DNA from: Brevundimonas sp.
GTDB taxonomy: Bacteria; Pseudomonadota; Alphaproteobacteria; Caulobacterales; Caulobacteraceae
Reading direction: 5' to 3'
NCBI RefSeq assembly: GCF_016742135.1
Contig: NZ_JACVCG010000003.1
Location: forward strand, 1 to 64,000
DNA length: 64,000 nucleotides
Within the stretch, counting starts at the first letter, position 1. The number at the start of each line of letters is the position of its first letter. Below the pieces are notes generated by a model that saw only the letters and a list, made by a program, of their open reading frames with translations, was not told the DNA's origin and searched no databases. A program made the translations under genes and the position numbers. Shown in pieces: positions 1-9,142 of this stretch.

Positions 1-175
1 CTTCCTTGATCTCGAACTCCCAGCCGTTGCCGGCCAGCGAATCCACGGCGTAAACGTCGTTGACCTTGTGCCAGCCCGCGTCAATCGCGCCATACCAGCC
101 ATTCGGCTCAGCCGAAGCCGCACCAGCGGCAAAAATGCCGACCGCGGCGACGCTGGCGAGAAGTTTTACCTTCAT
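1..175 (-). CDS. OmpA-like outer membrane protein, N-terminal fragment
   Basis: The 58 visible codons begin with a signal peptide (MKVK, a hydrophobic run, then ASA before EPNGWYG). What follows looks like the first strand of the eight-stranded OmpA-type beta-barrel seen in caulobacterial porins (NGWYGAIDAGWH). The gene runs off the left edge of the window, so the C-terminal peptidoglycan-binding domain cannot be checked. Two in-frame ATGs sit behind an AGAGGG ribosome site. I chose the inner one because it is spaced about seven bases from the site, whereas the outer ATG touches it. It is transcribed divergently from the SDR gene. Confidence 0.7.
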   Translation of the reverse strand, partial: MKVKLLASVAAVGIFAAGAASAEPNGWYGAIDAGWHKVNDVYAVDSLAGNGWEFEIKE

Positions 176-320
176 GCTCATCCCTCTAAATTCTGCTCGT
201 CAAACTTGACAGTGTGCCCCTGCTTACACGGGCGGCTCCGAGCATCGAACGGGATTATGACGTTCGAGTTCCGGAATTGACGCATCGGTGGCGTGACTGT
301 GGCCCGATTTCAACACAAAT

Positions 321-353
321 CCCCATTTCGGGGCACCAATCTCCTGCTAGGAG
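321..353 (+). other. two small hairpins in the SDR gene leader
   Basis: CCCC-ATTTC-GGGG (321-333) is followed by CTCCT-GCT-AGGAG (341-353), about 30 bases before the SDR start codon. Neither is followed by a T-run, so they are not terminators. The AGGAG of the second stem resembles a ribosome site, but a better placed GGGAGG lies at 371-376. The rest of the 206-base gap (176-381) shows no confident promoter. Confidence 0.4.
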
Positions 354-381
354 AGACGCTTCACCACGATGGGAGGCCCCG

Positions 382-1290
382 ATGCGGCAGGAATTCGACG
401 GACGGGTGGCGATTGTCACCGGCGCGGGGGGCGGACTGGGCCGTTGCCATGCCCTCGCCCTGGCCGAGCGCGGGGCGAAGGTCGTCGTCAATGATCTGGG
501 CGGGGCGCGAGACGGTACGGGCGGCTCGGCGACCGCCGCAGAAGCCGTGGTCCGGGAGATCGAGGCCCTGGGCGGCGAGGCCATGGCCGACGGGGCCTCG
601 GTCACCGACCCTGCCGCGGTCGAGGCCATGGTGGCCCGCGCCATGGAGCGCTGGGGTCGCGTCGACATCCTGGTCAACAACGCCGGGGTGCTGCGCGACA
701 AGTCCTTTGCGAAGATGGACCTGGACGATTTCCGTTTTGTCGTGGACGTGCACCTGATGGGAGCGGTCATTTGCACCAAGGCCGTCTGGGACCACATGCG
801 CGCGGCAAACTACGGCCGGATCGTCATGACGACCTCGTCGTCCGGCCTGTACGGCAATTTCGGCCAGTCGAACTATGGGGCGGCGAAGATGGCGCTGGTC
901 GGACTGATGCAGACCCTGTCGATCGAGGGCCAGAAGAACGACATCCGGGTGAACTGCCTGGCACCCACGGCTCATACCCGCATGACCGAGGATCTGGGCG
1001 CGGCCCTGCCGCTGGATCAGCTTGGGCCGGAATTGGTGTCGCCCGGGCTGGTGCATCTGGTCGGCGAGGATGCCCCGACACGCTGCATTCTGGCGGCCGG
1101 AGCCGGCGGGTTCGAGCGCGCCTATGTGACCCTGACGCAAGGGATCCGCGCGACCGGCCCCGATGCCCGCGAGCAGGTGGCGGCCCGTTTCGACGACATT
1201 TCGGACCGCACGGACGAGATCGTGCCCGAGATGGGCGCGGCCCAGGGGATGATCGAACTGGGCAAACTGCAGACGGCGATGAAGGGCTGA
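382..1290 (+). CDS. SDR-family oxidoreductase, 3-hydroxyacyl-CoA dehydrogenase-like
   Basis: This is a classical short-chain dehydrogenase of 302 residues. It has the cofactor motif TGAGGGLG (about residues 13-20), NNAG (about 99-102) and an active site with Ser near 153 and YxxxK (Tyr165, Lys169). The start (RVAIVTGAGGGLGR...) and the VNDLGG stretch after beta-2 resemble the dehydrogenase domain of the peroxisomal multifunctional enzyme type 2, which acts on (3R)-hydroxyacyl-CoA. With a thiolase directly downstream, a beta-oxidation-type role is likely; the substrate is an inference. I chose the ATG at 382 because GGGAGG lies 6 bases upstream and the SDR fold begins right after it. The open frame extends further 5' but without family similarity. 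Confidence 0.85.
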   Translation: MRQEFDGRVAIVTGAGGGLGRCHALALAERGAKVVVNDLGGARDGTGGSATAAEAVVREIEALGGEAMADGASVTDPAAVEAMVARAMERWGRVDILVNNAGVLRDKSFAKMDLDDFRFVVDVHLMGAVICTKAVWDHMRAANYGRIVMTTSSSGLYGNFGQSNYGAAKMALVGLMQTLSIEGQKNDIRVNCLAPTAHTRMTEDLGAALPLDQLGPELVSPGLVHLVGEDAPTRCILAAGAGGFERAYVTLTQGIRATGPDAREQVAARFDDISDRTDEIVPEMGAAQGMIELGKLQTAMKG

Positions 1291-1328
1291 AGCCGGAATG
1301 CTCTCATCGGCGTGAATGACGCTTGCCT

Positions 1329-1341
1329 TGACGCGGGGTCA
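1329..1341. promoter_or_regulatory. near-match to the TGACG-N3-CGTCA palindrome
   Basis: TGACG-CGG-GGTCA lies 37 bases before the thiolase start codon. It differs at one base from the perfect palindrome found upstream of the merR-led operon, the acyl-CoA dehydrogenase pair and the TonB receptor. This would suit an operator for beta-oxidation genes, but one short degenerate match is weak evidence by itself. Confidence 0.35.
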
Positions 1342-1378
1342 CGCGCTTAGCTGCGCCAGCCATCAGGAGAGAAATCCC

Positions 1379-2584
1379 ATGTCCCGTGAAGCCGTCATCG
1401 TCTCGACCGCCCGCACCCCGATCGGGCGCGCCTATCGCGGGGCGTTCAACGACACCCAGGCCCAGCAGCTGGGCGCCCATGCGGTCCGCCACGCGGTCGA
1501 GCGCGCCGGCGTCGATCCCGCCGAGATCGAGGATGTGGTGATGGGCGCGGCCCTGCAGCAGGGCTCGACCTCGACCAATGTCGCCCGACAGATCGCGCTG
1601 GCCGCCGGCCTGCCGTCCACAGTGGCGGGCATGAGCCTGGACCGGCAGTGCGCCTCGGGCCTGATGGCCATCGCCACGGCGGCCAAACAGGTGATCGTCG
1701 ACGGCCAGACGGTCGCTGTCGGCGGCGGGCTGGAGAGCATTTCGCTGGTCCAGAACCAGCATATGAACCTCTATCGCTTCAAGGACGAGGCCCTGCTGGC
1801 GCTGTCACCCCACATCTATATGTCCATGCTGGAGACGGCCGAGGTGGTCGCCGACCGCTATGGCATTTCGCGCGAGGCCCAGGACGAATACGCCCTGCAG
1901 TCCCAGCAGCGGACCGCCGCGGCCCAGGCGGCCGGGCATCTGGACGCCGAGATCGTGCCCATGACCACCACCATGCAGGTGATGGACAAGGCCACCGGCC
2001 AGACCTCGGCGCAGGAGGTGACCCTGTCGAAGGATGAGGGCAACCGTCCGGAGACCACCCTGGAAGGCCTGTCCTCGCTCAAGCCCGTCTTTGGCGGCGG
2101 CGAAAAGATCGAACAGGGCCGCTTCATCACCGCCGGCAACGCCAGCCAGCTATCGGACGGGGCCTCGGCCTCGGTCATCATGGAAGCAAAGGAGGCGGAG
2201 AAGCGCGGTCTGAAGCCGCTCGGCCGCTATGTCGGCATGGCCGTGGCCGGCTGTGACCCCGACGAAATGGGCATTGGCCCGGTCTTCGCCGTGCCGAAGC
2301 TGCTGAAGCAGCATGGTCTGGGCGTCGACGATATCGGCATCTGGGAGCTGAATGAGGCCTTCGCCGTGCAGGTGATCTATTGCCGCGACCGGCTGGGCAT
2401 TCCGAATGGCCGGCTGAACGTCTCGGGCGGGGCCATCTCCATCGGCCACCCCTATGGCATGTCCGGTGCCCGCATGACCGGTCATGTGCTGATCGAGGGC
2501 AAGCGTCGCGGCGCGAAATACGGCGTCGTCACCATGTGCGTCGGCGGCGGCATGGGTGCCGCGGGCCTGTTCGAAATCTACTAG
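1379..2584 (+). CDS. acetyl-CoA C-acyltransferase (thiolase)
   Basis: A 401-residue degradative-type thiolase that would cleave 3-ketoacyl-CoA to acetyl-CoA plus a shortened acyl-CoA. The nucleophilic cysteine is in DRQCASG (Cys91). NEAF, the active-site histidine in [11 protein letters not shown], and the second catalytic cysteine in CVGGGMG near the C-terminus are all present. The usual GHPIG or GHPLG reads GHPYG here. The ATG at 1379 follows AGGAGAG at normal spacing. It is probably cotranscribed with the SDR gene 88 bases upstream. Its stop codon shares CTAG with the stop of the convergent otsA gene. Confidence 0.93.
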   Translation: MSREAVIVSTARTPIGRAYRGAFNDTQAQQLGAHAVRHAVERAGVDPAEIEDVVMGAALQQGSTSTNVARQIALAAGLPSTVAGMSLDRQCASGLMAIATAAKQVIVDGQTVAVGGGLESISLVQNQHMNLYRFKDEALLALSPHIYMSMLETAEVVADRYGISREAQDEYALQSQQRTAAAQAAGHLDAEIVPMTTTMQVMDKATGQTSAQEVTLSKDEGNRPETTLEGLSSLKPVFGGGEKIEQGRFITAGNASQLSDGASASVIMEAKEAEKRGLKPLGRYVGMAVAGCDPDEMGIGPVFAVPKLLKQHGLGVDDIGIWELNEAFAVQVIYCRDRLGIPNGRLNVSGGAISIGHPYGMSGARMTGHVLIEGKRRGAKYGVVTMCVGGGMGAAGLFEIY

Positions 2585-3993
2585 GCCCCGGCCACCGGCT
2601 GGTCCCCTCCCGGGGGGATCGCCCTGAGGGTAGAGACGAACAGGTCGCGCCACAGGGCGACGTCAGAATCCCGCACGACCTGCATCAGGGCCTGCCACCG
2701 GTCCTTGCGTTCGGCCAGCGGCATGGCGAGCGCGCGGCTGAGGGCGTCGGAAATCTCCTCGCGGCTGAAGGGATTGATCAGCAGGGCCTCGGTCATCTCC
2801 TCGGCCGCGCCGGCGAAGCGCGACAGGATCAGCACGCCGGGGTCATCGGGGTCCTGGGCCGCGACATATTCCTTGGCGACCAGATTCATGCCATCGCGCA
2901 GGGGCGTGACCAGACCGACCCGGGCGGCGCGATAGATGCCGGCCAGCTGATCGCGCCGGTAGGTGCGGTTCAGATAGCGGACCGGCAGCCAGTCGACATC
3001 GCCATAGGTGCCGTTGACGTGCCCGGCCAGGCTGTCGAGGCGTCCGCGGATGTCCTGATAGGTGTCGACCTCATCGCGGGACAGGGGCGTGACCTGCAGC
3101 AGGAAGACCTTGCCCCTCTGCTCCGGCTTGTCCTTCAGGAACTGCTCATAGCCCAGCAGCCGCTGTTCAAGCCCCTTGGAATAGTCCAGCCGGTCCACTC
3201 CGACGATCATGGAGCGAAAGGCCGAAGACGCCGCCATCCGGTCGTAGGTGCGCACGCCGAGCGCGGAGTTCCGCGCCTCGAGGAAGCCGTCCACGTCGAT
3301 GCCGATGGGGAAGACCCCCGTCTGCACGGTCTTGCCGAAGGCCGTCAGGGCGTCATTGGGCAACAGCCGCCCGTGGATGCCCGGCTCGGACGCCACATAG
3401 TCCCGGAACAGGTCCAGCCACTCGCGGGTGTGAAAGCCCAGCAGGTCGAAGTCGAACAGCGATTCCACCAGCCGGCGATGATAGGGCAGCGTCACCAGCA
3501 GCTGGCGCACGGGCCAGGGCGTGTGCAGGAAGAATCCGATCCGGTTCCTGATGCCTCGACGCCGAAGATCCCGGGCCAGCGGGATCATGTGATAATCGTG
3601 GATCCAGATCAGGTCGTCCGGCTGGATCAGCGGGGCCAGGGCCTCGGCGAACCGGTCGTTGGTGCGCTCATAGCCCTCGCCGAACGACCGTTCATAGGCC
3701 GAGAGGTCCACCCGGTGGTGAAACAGCGGCCACAGGGTCTTGTTTGCATAGCCGTTGTAATATTCCTCGACGTCCTGGGGTTCGAGGTCGACGAGGGCGA
3801 CGGTGACGCCGGCCCGGTCCTCGATCTGGGCTTCGGGCTTCCATTCCGGTGTGGTGTTGCCGGACCAGCCGAACCACAGGCCGTCGTATTCGCGCAGCGC
3901 CGCCGACAGGGCCATGGCCAGACCGCCGGCCGAGCCCGCCGAGGGGTCGGTAGGCGCCGAGACGCGGTTCGAAACGACGATCAGGCGGCTCAT
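2581..3993 (-). CDS. otsA: alpha,alpha-trehalose-phosphate synthase (OtsA)
   Basis: A GT20 enzyme of 470 residues that makes trehalose-6-phosphate from a nucleotide-activated glucose and glucose-6-phosphate in the cytoplasm. Visible family marks are the start [14 protein letters not shown], the donor-loop [32 protein letters not shown] and [16 protein letters not shown]. The ATG at 3993 overlaps the stop of the upstream GH15 gene by 4 bases (ATGA), which fixes the start and implies translational coupling. It is the last gene of the otsB-GH15-otsA operon and overlaps the thiolase tail-to-tail by 4 bases. Confidence 0.96.
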   Translation of the reverse strand: MSRLIVVSNRVSAPTDPSAGSAGGLAMALSAALREYDGLWFGWSGNTTPEWKPEAQIEDRAGVTVALVDLEPQDVEEYYNGYANKTLWPLFHHRVDLSAYERSFGEGYERTNDRFAEALAPLIQPDDLIWIHDYHMIPLARDLRRRGIRNRIGFFLHTPWPVRQLLVTLPYHRRLVESLFDFDLLGFHTREWLDLFRDYVASEPGIHGRLLPNDALTAFGKTVQTGVFPIGIDVDGFLEARNSALGVRTYDRMAASSAFRSMIVGVDRLDYSKGLEQRLLGYEQFLKDKPEQRGKVFLLQVTPLSRDEVDTYQDIRGRLDSLAGHVNGTYGDVDWLPVRYLNRTYRRDQLAGIYRAARVGLVTPLRDGMNLVAKEYVAAQDPDDPGVLILSRFAGAAEEMTEALLINPFSREEISDALSRALAMPLAERKDRWQALMQVVRDSDVALWRDLFVSTLRAIPPGGDQPVAGA

Positions 3994-5774
3994 CGCACGT
4001 CCGTCCACGAGCGGCTGAGCAGGATGGCACAGTTGATGATCCCGACCAGGGAATAGGTCTGCGGATAATTGCCCCACAGTTCGCCGCTCTCGACGGCGAT
4101 GTCCTCGCTGAGCAGTCCGGCGTGGGTGCGGCGCTTGAGCATCTCCTCGAAGATGGTGCGGGCCTCTTCATCGCGGCCATTCTGGTGCAGGGCCTCGATG
4201 AACCAGAAGGTGCAGAAGTTGAAGGCCGTCTCGGGCTCGCCGAAGTCGTCGGGCTCGACATAGCGGAACAGGAAGGGACCCTTTTTCAGGTCGCGCTCGA
4301 TCACTTCGAAGGTGCGGGCCATACGCGGATCGTCGAGCGGCAGGAAGCCGACATCCGTCAGTTGCAGAAGCGAGGCATCCAGCTCCGTGCCGCCGAAGCT
4401 GGCGGCGAAATGGCCCTCTTCGGCCAGATAGGCCTCGCGCTCGATCCGCGCGCGGATGACGCGCGCCTTTTCCGTCCAGTCGGCGGCGCGACCCTCCAGC
4501 CCCAGATGGTCGGCGGCCTTGGCCAGCCGGTCGCAGGCGGCCCAGCACATCACTGACGAATAGGTGTGGACCCGGGCGAAGGTCCGGAACTCCCACAGGC
4601 CTGCGTCGGGCTGATCGTGCATCTCGAAGGCGCGCTGTCCGACCCGTTCGAGGGCGTGGAAATCTTCCAGCGTGCCGGGCCGGAGCATGCGCTGGTCATA
4701 GAAGGCCTGCACCAGCGGCAGGACGATCTGTCCGTAGACGTCGTGCTGCAGATGCTCGCGCGCCTGATTGCCGACGCGCACCGGCTTCATGCCGCGATAG
4801 CCCTCGACCGTCTCGGTGATCCGCTCGTCGATGTCCTCTTCAAGGCCCACGCCATAGACCGGCTGGACGTGGCCGCCGTCGGCCTGGTCGACGAGATTGC
4901 GGAGATAGACGAGGTAGTTTTCAAGGATGTCGACCGCGCCGAGGCGGTTGAGGGCGCGCACTGTGTAATAGGCGTCGCGGATCCAGCAGTAGCGGTAGTC
5001 CCAATTGCGGCCGCTGCCGGGGAATTCCGGCACCGAGGTGGTCAGGGCCGCGACGATGGCCCCGGTCTCCTCATAGGCGCACAGCTTGAGCGTGATGGCG
5101 GCGCGGATCACCGCCTCCTGCCAGTCGAGCGGCAGATAGAGCTTGCGCACCCAGTCCTGCCAATAGCCGATCGTCCGGTCGCGCGCGGCGACCAGCCCCG
5201 GGCCCACGTCCTGGTCGTAAGCCTCGTCGGGACCGAAGAAAAAGGCCAGCGGCTTCTCAAGGCGGAACACCCGCTCATTGACGATGTGACTGACCGGGCA
5301 GTCGGTGGTCAGGCGGAAGGTGGCACCGGTGCACAGATAGCGGATATGGTTGGAGCCGTGGGTACAGTCGGCCAGACGCGCGCCCCAGTCAGCGGCGGGC
5401 CTGAGGCGGATGGCGATGCGTGGCGTGCCGGACAGGGGCCGGATCAGCCGTCCGAAGGCCAGCGGACGATAGGTGCGCTGCTGATGCGCATGGCGGGGGC
5501 AGAAGTCGATGATCTCGAGGGCGGACCCATCGACAGCATGGAGAATCGTGCGGAGAACCGGCGTATTGCGCACATAGTCCTGCTCGGCGCTGACCTGACC
5601 CTCCAGCACAATGTCCCAGAAGCCGTGGTCCGGGTCGCTGCCGTCCATCAGGGCCGAGAACAGCGGGTCGCCATCCACGCGCGGCGCACAGGCCCAGACA
5701 TAACGGCCCTGCCGGTCGATCAGGGCACTGATGGCGCAGTTGCCGATGGGGGCGAGATCGACCGAAGGCTTCAT
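3990..5774 (-). CDS. glycoside hydrolase family 15 (trehalase or glucoamylase-like)
   Basis: A 594-residue protein with an N-terminal beta-sandwich (MKPSVDLAPIGNC...) and an (alpha/alpha)6-barrel. GH15 marks include RNWDYRYCWIRDA, EGYRGMKPVRVGNQA, which carries the likely catalytic acid, and GELWGNYPQTYSLVG near the C-terminus, which carries the likely base. Members hydrolyse alpha-glucosidic bonds, including trehalose in some bacteria; specificity cannot be read from sequence. No signal peptide is seen, so it should be cytoplasmic. It overlaps otsB by 4 bases upstream and otsA by 4 bases downstream. Being coupled to trehalose synthesis makes trehalose turnover or glucan trimming the best guess. 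Confidence 0.88.
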   Translation of the reverse strand: MKPSVDLAPIGNCAISALIDRQGRYVWACAPRVDGDPLFSALMDGSDPDHGFWDIVLEGQVSAEQDYVRNTPVLRTILHAVDGSALEIIDFCPRHAHQQRTYRPLAFGRLIRPLSGTPRIAIRLRPAADWGARLADCTHGSNHIRYLCTGATFRLTTDCPVSHIVNERVFRLEKPLAFFFGPDEAYDQDVGPGLVAARDRTIGYWQDWVRKLYLPLDWQEAVIRAAITLKLCAYEETGAIVAALTTSVPEFPGSGRNWDYRYCWIRDAYYTVRALNRLGAVDILENYLVYLRNLVDQADGGHVQPVYGVGLEEDIDERITETVEGYRGMKPVRVGNQAREHLQHDVYGQIVLPLVQAFYDQRMLRPGTLEDFHALERVGQRAFEMHDQPDAGLWEFRTFARVHTYSSVMCWAACDRLAKAADHLGLEGRAADWTEKARVIRARIEREAYLAEEGHFAASFGGTELDASLLQLTDVGFLPLDDPRMARTFEVIERDLKKGPFLFRYVEPDDFGEPETAFNFCTFWFIEALHQNGRDEEARTIFEEMLKRRTHAGLLSEDIAVESGELWGNYPQTYSLVGIINCAILLSRSWTDVR

Positions 5775-6562
5775 CGGGCCGCCTCCGCCAGTTGCGTCAG
5801 CCAGTCGGTGACGGCCCGCGTGTCGGCCAGGCCATAGCGGGCGGCGCTGACCCACCGGGGATCGACCAGTATGCCGAAGCCGCCCGCCGCCTCGGCCGCG
5901 CGAAAGGCGGCTTCGTCGGTGCGATCGTCGCCGATCATGACGGGATGGGTTCCGACGAAGGGCGGCTCGGCCAGAAAGGCGGCCAGGGCCTGACCCTTGT
6001 CGGCATCGCCGCCTTTCAGCTCGACCACCATATGGCCAGGCTGGAGATGCAGGCCGTGGTCCCGGGCCAACGTGGTCGTGGCATGGCGAACGCCCGCCGC
6101 CCGGTCGGGCGCGTTGCGATAGTGGACAGCCACGCCCACGCCCTTGTTCTCGATCTCGACGCCATCGGCGATGTCGGCGCCAAGGGCCCGGGTCAGCCCT
6201 TCCACCGCCCGCGCCACGTCGGCCTCGGCCCCGCGGGCCTCGATCCGCCCGTCGGCCGAGCGGCGCTGAAGCCCGTGGACCCCCGCCACCGGCACCACGC
6301 GACCTTCCAGAATGCGGTCGACGTCGGCCAGCGCGCGGCCGCTGAGCACCGCGACCCGACCCTCCAGCGTCGTGATCAGGGCGTCCAGCAGGCGCGAGCG
6401 GCGCGGATCGGGGCCGACATCCTCAGGCCGGGATTCAATCGGAGCCAGCACACCGTCGAGGTCGAGAAACAGGGCCAGAGGCCCGCGGGTCCGGATCAGG
6501 GAGGCCGGGGCCGGCGGGGACGCGAGGGCGCGGGGGTCGGTCGGGGCGATCGCGGCAGTCAT
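5771..6562 (-). CDS. otsB: trehalose-6-phosphate phosphatase (OtsB)
   Basis: A HAD-superfamily phosphatase of 263 residues that removes the phosphate from trehalose-6-phosphate. Motif I is DLDGVLAPIESRPEDV with the nucleophile and acid aspartates, motif II is VLSGR, then GVHGLQ and an LKGGDADKG region. Motif IV, GDDRTDEAAF, is near the C-terminus. The start is uncertain: ATG 6562 (MTAAIAP) and the in-frame ATG 6586 (MRKIRPD, 8 residues longer) both lack a clear ribosome site. It is the first gene of the trehalose operon, and its TGA overlaps the GH15 ATG. Confidence 0.9.
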   Translation of the reverse strand: MTAAIAPTDPRALASPPAPASLIRTRGPLALFLDLDGVLAPIESRPEDVGPDPRRSRLLDALITTLEGRVAVLSGRALADVDRILEGRVVPVAGVHGLQRRSADGRIEARGAEADVARAVEGLTRALGADIADGVEIENKGVGVAVHYRNAPDRAAGVRHATTTLARDHGLHLQPGHMVVELKGGDADKGQALAAFLAEPPFVGTHPVMIGDDRTDEAAFRAAEAAGGFGILVDPRWVSAARYGLADTRAVTDWLTQLAEAAR

Positions 6563-6628
6563 CAGGTCGGGTCGGATCTTTCTCATGGCCGGGGCAACAC
6601 CGGAGCGGGTGCCCGTACTCGGAAGAGG

Positions 6629-6655
6629 GACCGTCCAGCGGGGAGGAAGACGGTC
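6629..6655. repeat. 7-bp inverted repeat between otsB and kdsD
   Basis: A perfect inverted repeat, GACCGTC (6629-6635) and GACGGTC (6649-6655) with a 13-base spacer, lies in the 277-base divergent gap that must hold the promoters of both the trehalose operon and kdsD. The dyad could be an operator. No T-run follows either arm, so it is not a terminator. Confidence 0.4.
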
Positions 6656-6839
6656 AGCTCGGGTCGCGGTCCTGCTAACGCCCCGCTGCGGCAAAGGTTG
6701 TCGGCTATCTGTGGTCAAATCAAACCGGAGGGCGGCGGATCGGAAGGGCGGGCCCGGCATTGTGAAACGAGACGGGATGCGGCACATCCTGCGGCTTCCC
6801 ATCCGGCGGGCCGATGACGGCCGATCTGACGCGCATGAC

Positions 6840-7838
6840 ATGACCCAGCCCCCCTTTGATGCCGACACCACCGAGGCCATCACCGATCATGCCCGGAGAG
6901 TGATCCGGCTGAACCGGGAGGCGCTGGAGGCGCTGGAGGCCGGACTGGACGACAGCGTGGCGCGCGCCTGTTCGGTGATCCTGTCGCGGCCCGGCTATCT
7001 GGTGGTGACCGGCATGGGCAAGTCGGGTCACATCGGCGGCAAGCTGGCGGCCACCCTGGCCTCGACCGGTACCAATGCCTTTTTCGTCCACCCCGCCGAG
7101 ATGAGCCACGGCGATCTGGGCATGCTGCGCGACGACTGTACCCTGCTGGCCATCTCCAACTCCGGCGAGAGCCGCGAGTTGCGCGATCCCCTGATCTTCT
7201 GCCAGCGGCGGGGGATTCCGGTGATCGGCATGACCCAGCGGCCCGAGAGTTTCCTCGGGCGCAACAGCGCCGTCCTGCTGCGGCTGCCGCAGGTGGCCGA
7301 GGCCTGTCCCAACAATCTGGCACCGACCACCTCGACCCTGATGACGCTGGCCCTGGGCGACGCCTTGGCCATGGTGCTGATGGAGCGGCGCGGGTTCTCG
7401 GCCGAGGCCTTTGGCCTGCATCACCCGGGCGGCAAACTGGGCATGAGCCTGCAGAGCGTGCGCGACTGGATGGGGGATCGCCCGCGCAGGGTCGCCGCCG
7501 TCACCCGCGGCACCCCCTTTGCCGAGGTCATTTCGGCCATCACCGAAGGCATGAAGGGCGCCACCGCCGTGGTCGAGGCCGACGGGCGGCTGGCCGGGAT
7601 CGTCACCGATGGTGATGTCCGTCGGGCCTTTGGCCGCGAGCCGACCTCGCTGAAGGATCTCACCGCCGGGGACCTGATGACCGCCCGTCCGAAACAGATA
7701 TCGCCGGATGCCCGGATGAGCGACGCGGTCGACATCCTGACCCAGAACCGTATCTCGACCCTGCTGGTGGTCGAGGACGACCGGCCGGTGGCGATTATCC
7801 ACCTCGCCGAACTGATGCAGGCGGGCTACGTCTCCTGA
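6840..7838 (+). CDS. kdsD: D-arabinose 5-phosphate isomerase (KdsD/KpsF family)
   Basis: The protein (332 residues) has an N-terminal SIS sugar-isomerase domain (GMGKSGHIGGKLAATLASTG, HPAEMSHGDLGML, ISNSGESREL) and two C-terminal CBS domains (about 205-330). It converts ribulose-5-phosphate to arabinose-5-phosphate, the first committed step to Kdo for lipopolysaccharide or capsule. The start at 6840 gives the normal family length. An in-frame ATG at 6777 would add 21 residues without homology. Its neighbours downstream are glycosyltransferases and a polysaccharide exporter, which fits a surface-glycan role. The stop is 1 base before the next ATG. Confidence 0.93.
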   Translation: MTQPPFDADTTEAITDHARRVIRLNREALEALEAGLDDSVARACSVILSRPGYLVVTGMGKSGHIGGKLAATLASTGTNAFFVHPAEMSHGDLGMLRDDCTLLAISNSGESRELRDPLIFCQRRGIPVIGMTQRPESFLGRNSAVLLRLPQVAEACPNNLAPTTSTLMTLALGDALAMVLMERRGFSAEAFGLHHPGGKLGMSLQSVRDWMGDRPRRVAAVTRGTPFAEVISAITEGMKGATAVVEADGRLAGIVTDGDVRRAFGREPTSLKDLTAGDLMTARPKQISPDARMSDAVDILTQNRISTLLVVEDDRPVAIIHLAELMQAGYVS

Positions 7839-7839
7839 C

Positions 7840-9138
7840 ATGACCCGGGTTTGTATCGACGGCTTCAACATCGGCATGGCCAAGGGCACGGGCATCGCCA
7901 CCTATGGGCGGAACCTGCTGCGGAACCTGAACGATGCCGGGCTGGACACCCAGGTCCTGTATGGCCCCAACGCCGCCATCAACAGGAAGCGGCCGATCCT
8001 GAACGAGATCGCCCTGATCGACGCCCATACGCCGCGTGACCGGCCGCTGCGGCGCAAGGTCGAGACCATGACAGCGCGACTGGGCAAGACGGCGACGGCC
8101 ATTGCGCCCAGCGACATGGTGATCTGGCCCTCGCGGGGCGGGGGCCGACCCGCAGCCTCGGCCTACTGGAGTTCGCCCCGGCTGTTCTCGACCGCCAATC
8201 GGGCCTTTGCCGCCGACAGGGTGTTCACGCCCCTGAGCTTTCGCGCGCACGAGACGGTGGCGCGGCCCGATGTCATGCACTGGACCACCGTCCTGCCCTG
8301 CATCGCGCGGGGCGTGCCCAACATCTATACGATCCACGATCTGATCCCGCTGCGCCTGCCGCACACGACGCTGGACAACAAGCGGCTGTTCCTGGGCCTG
8401 TGCCGCCAGATCGCGAAGAAGGCCGACCACATCGCCGTGGTGTCGGAGGCCACAAAGCGCGATGTCATCGACATACTGGGTGTCGAGGAAGACCGGATCA
8501 GCATCACATACCAGTCTGTGGGCATTCCGCCGCGCCTGTTGGCCAAGTCCGACGAGACGGTGGCCGCGGAACTGGCCAGCGTTCACCAGCTGGGATGGAA
8601 GGGCTATTACCTCTATTTCGGCGCCATCGAACCCAAGAAGAATCTGGGCCGGATCGTCGAGGCCTATCTGACCTCCGGCTCGACGCGGCCGCTGGTCGTC
8701 GTCGGCGGTCGCGCCTGGCTGGACGAGGACGAGACCGCCCTGATGCACCAGATCCGCCGGACCAGGAAGGCGCGCGAAAAGCGCATCCGCCTGTATGACT
8801 TCCTGCCGTTCTCGCTGCTGGTCGACCTGATCCGGGGGGCGCGGGGCACCCTGTTCCCGTCCATCTATGAGGGGTTCGGCCTGCCGGTGCTGGAGTCGAT
8901 GGCGTTGGGCACGCCGGTGGTCACCTCGACCGCCGCCTCCCTGCCCGAGGTGGCGGGTGATGCCGCCCTGATGGCCGACCCCTATGATACCGCGGCCATT
9001 TCAGCACGGATCCGGGCGCTGGATGCCGACGACGATCTGGCCGCCGACCTGTCTGCGCGGGGCCTGGTTCAGGCGCAGAAATTCAGCCCCGAGGCCTATC
9101 AGGCTCGCCTGAGCGCGCTTTACGCCCGGGTCGCCTGA
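7840..9138 (+). CDS. glycosyltransferase family 4 (first of pair)
   Basis: A GT-B fold glycosyltransferase of 432 residues. The N-terminal acceptor half opens with DGFNIGMAKGTGIATYGRNLL, and the C-terminal donor half has FGAIEPKKNLGRIVEAY and the EX7E signature in YEGFGLPVLESMALGTPVV. It would transfer a sugar from a nucleotide donor to a lipid-linked or polysaccharide acceptor on the cytoplasmic side of the inner membrane; the sugar is unknown. It starts one base after kdsD and is followed four bases later by a second GT4 with a similar opening motif, so the two may act in sequence. Confidence 0.88.
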   Translation: MTRVCIDGFNIGMAKGTGIATYGRNLLRNLNDAGLDTQVLYGPNAAINRKRPILNEIALIDAHTPRDRPLRRKVETMTARLGKTATAIAPSDMVIWPSRGGGRPAASAYWSSPRLFSTANRAFAADRVFTPLSFRAHETVARPDVMHWTTVLPCIARGVPNIYTIHDLIPLRLPHTTLDNKRLFLGLCRQIAKKADHIAVVSEATKRDVIDILGVEEDRISITYQSVGIPPRLLAKSDETVAAELASVHQLGWKGYYLYFGAIEPKKNLGRIVEAYLTSGSTRPLVVVGGRAWLDEDETALMHQIRRTRKAREKRIRLYDFLPFSLLVDLIRGARGTLFPSIYEGFGLPVLESMALGTPVVTSTAASLPEVAGDAALMADPYDTAAISARIRALDADDDLAADLSARGLVQAQKFSPEAYQARLSALYARVA

Positions 9139-9142
9139 CGCG

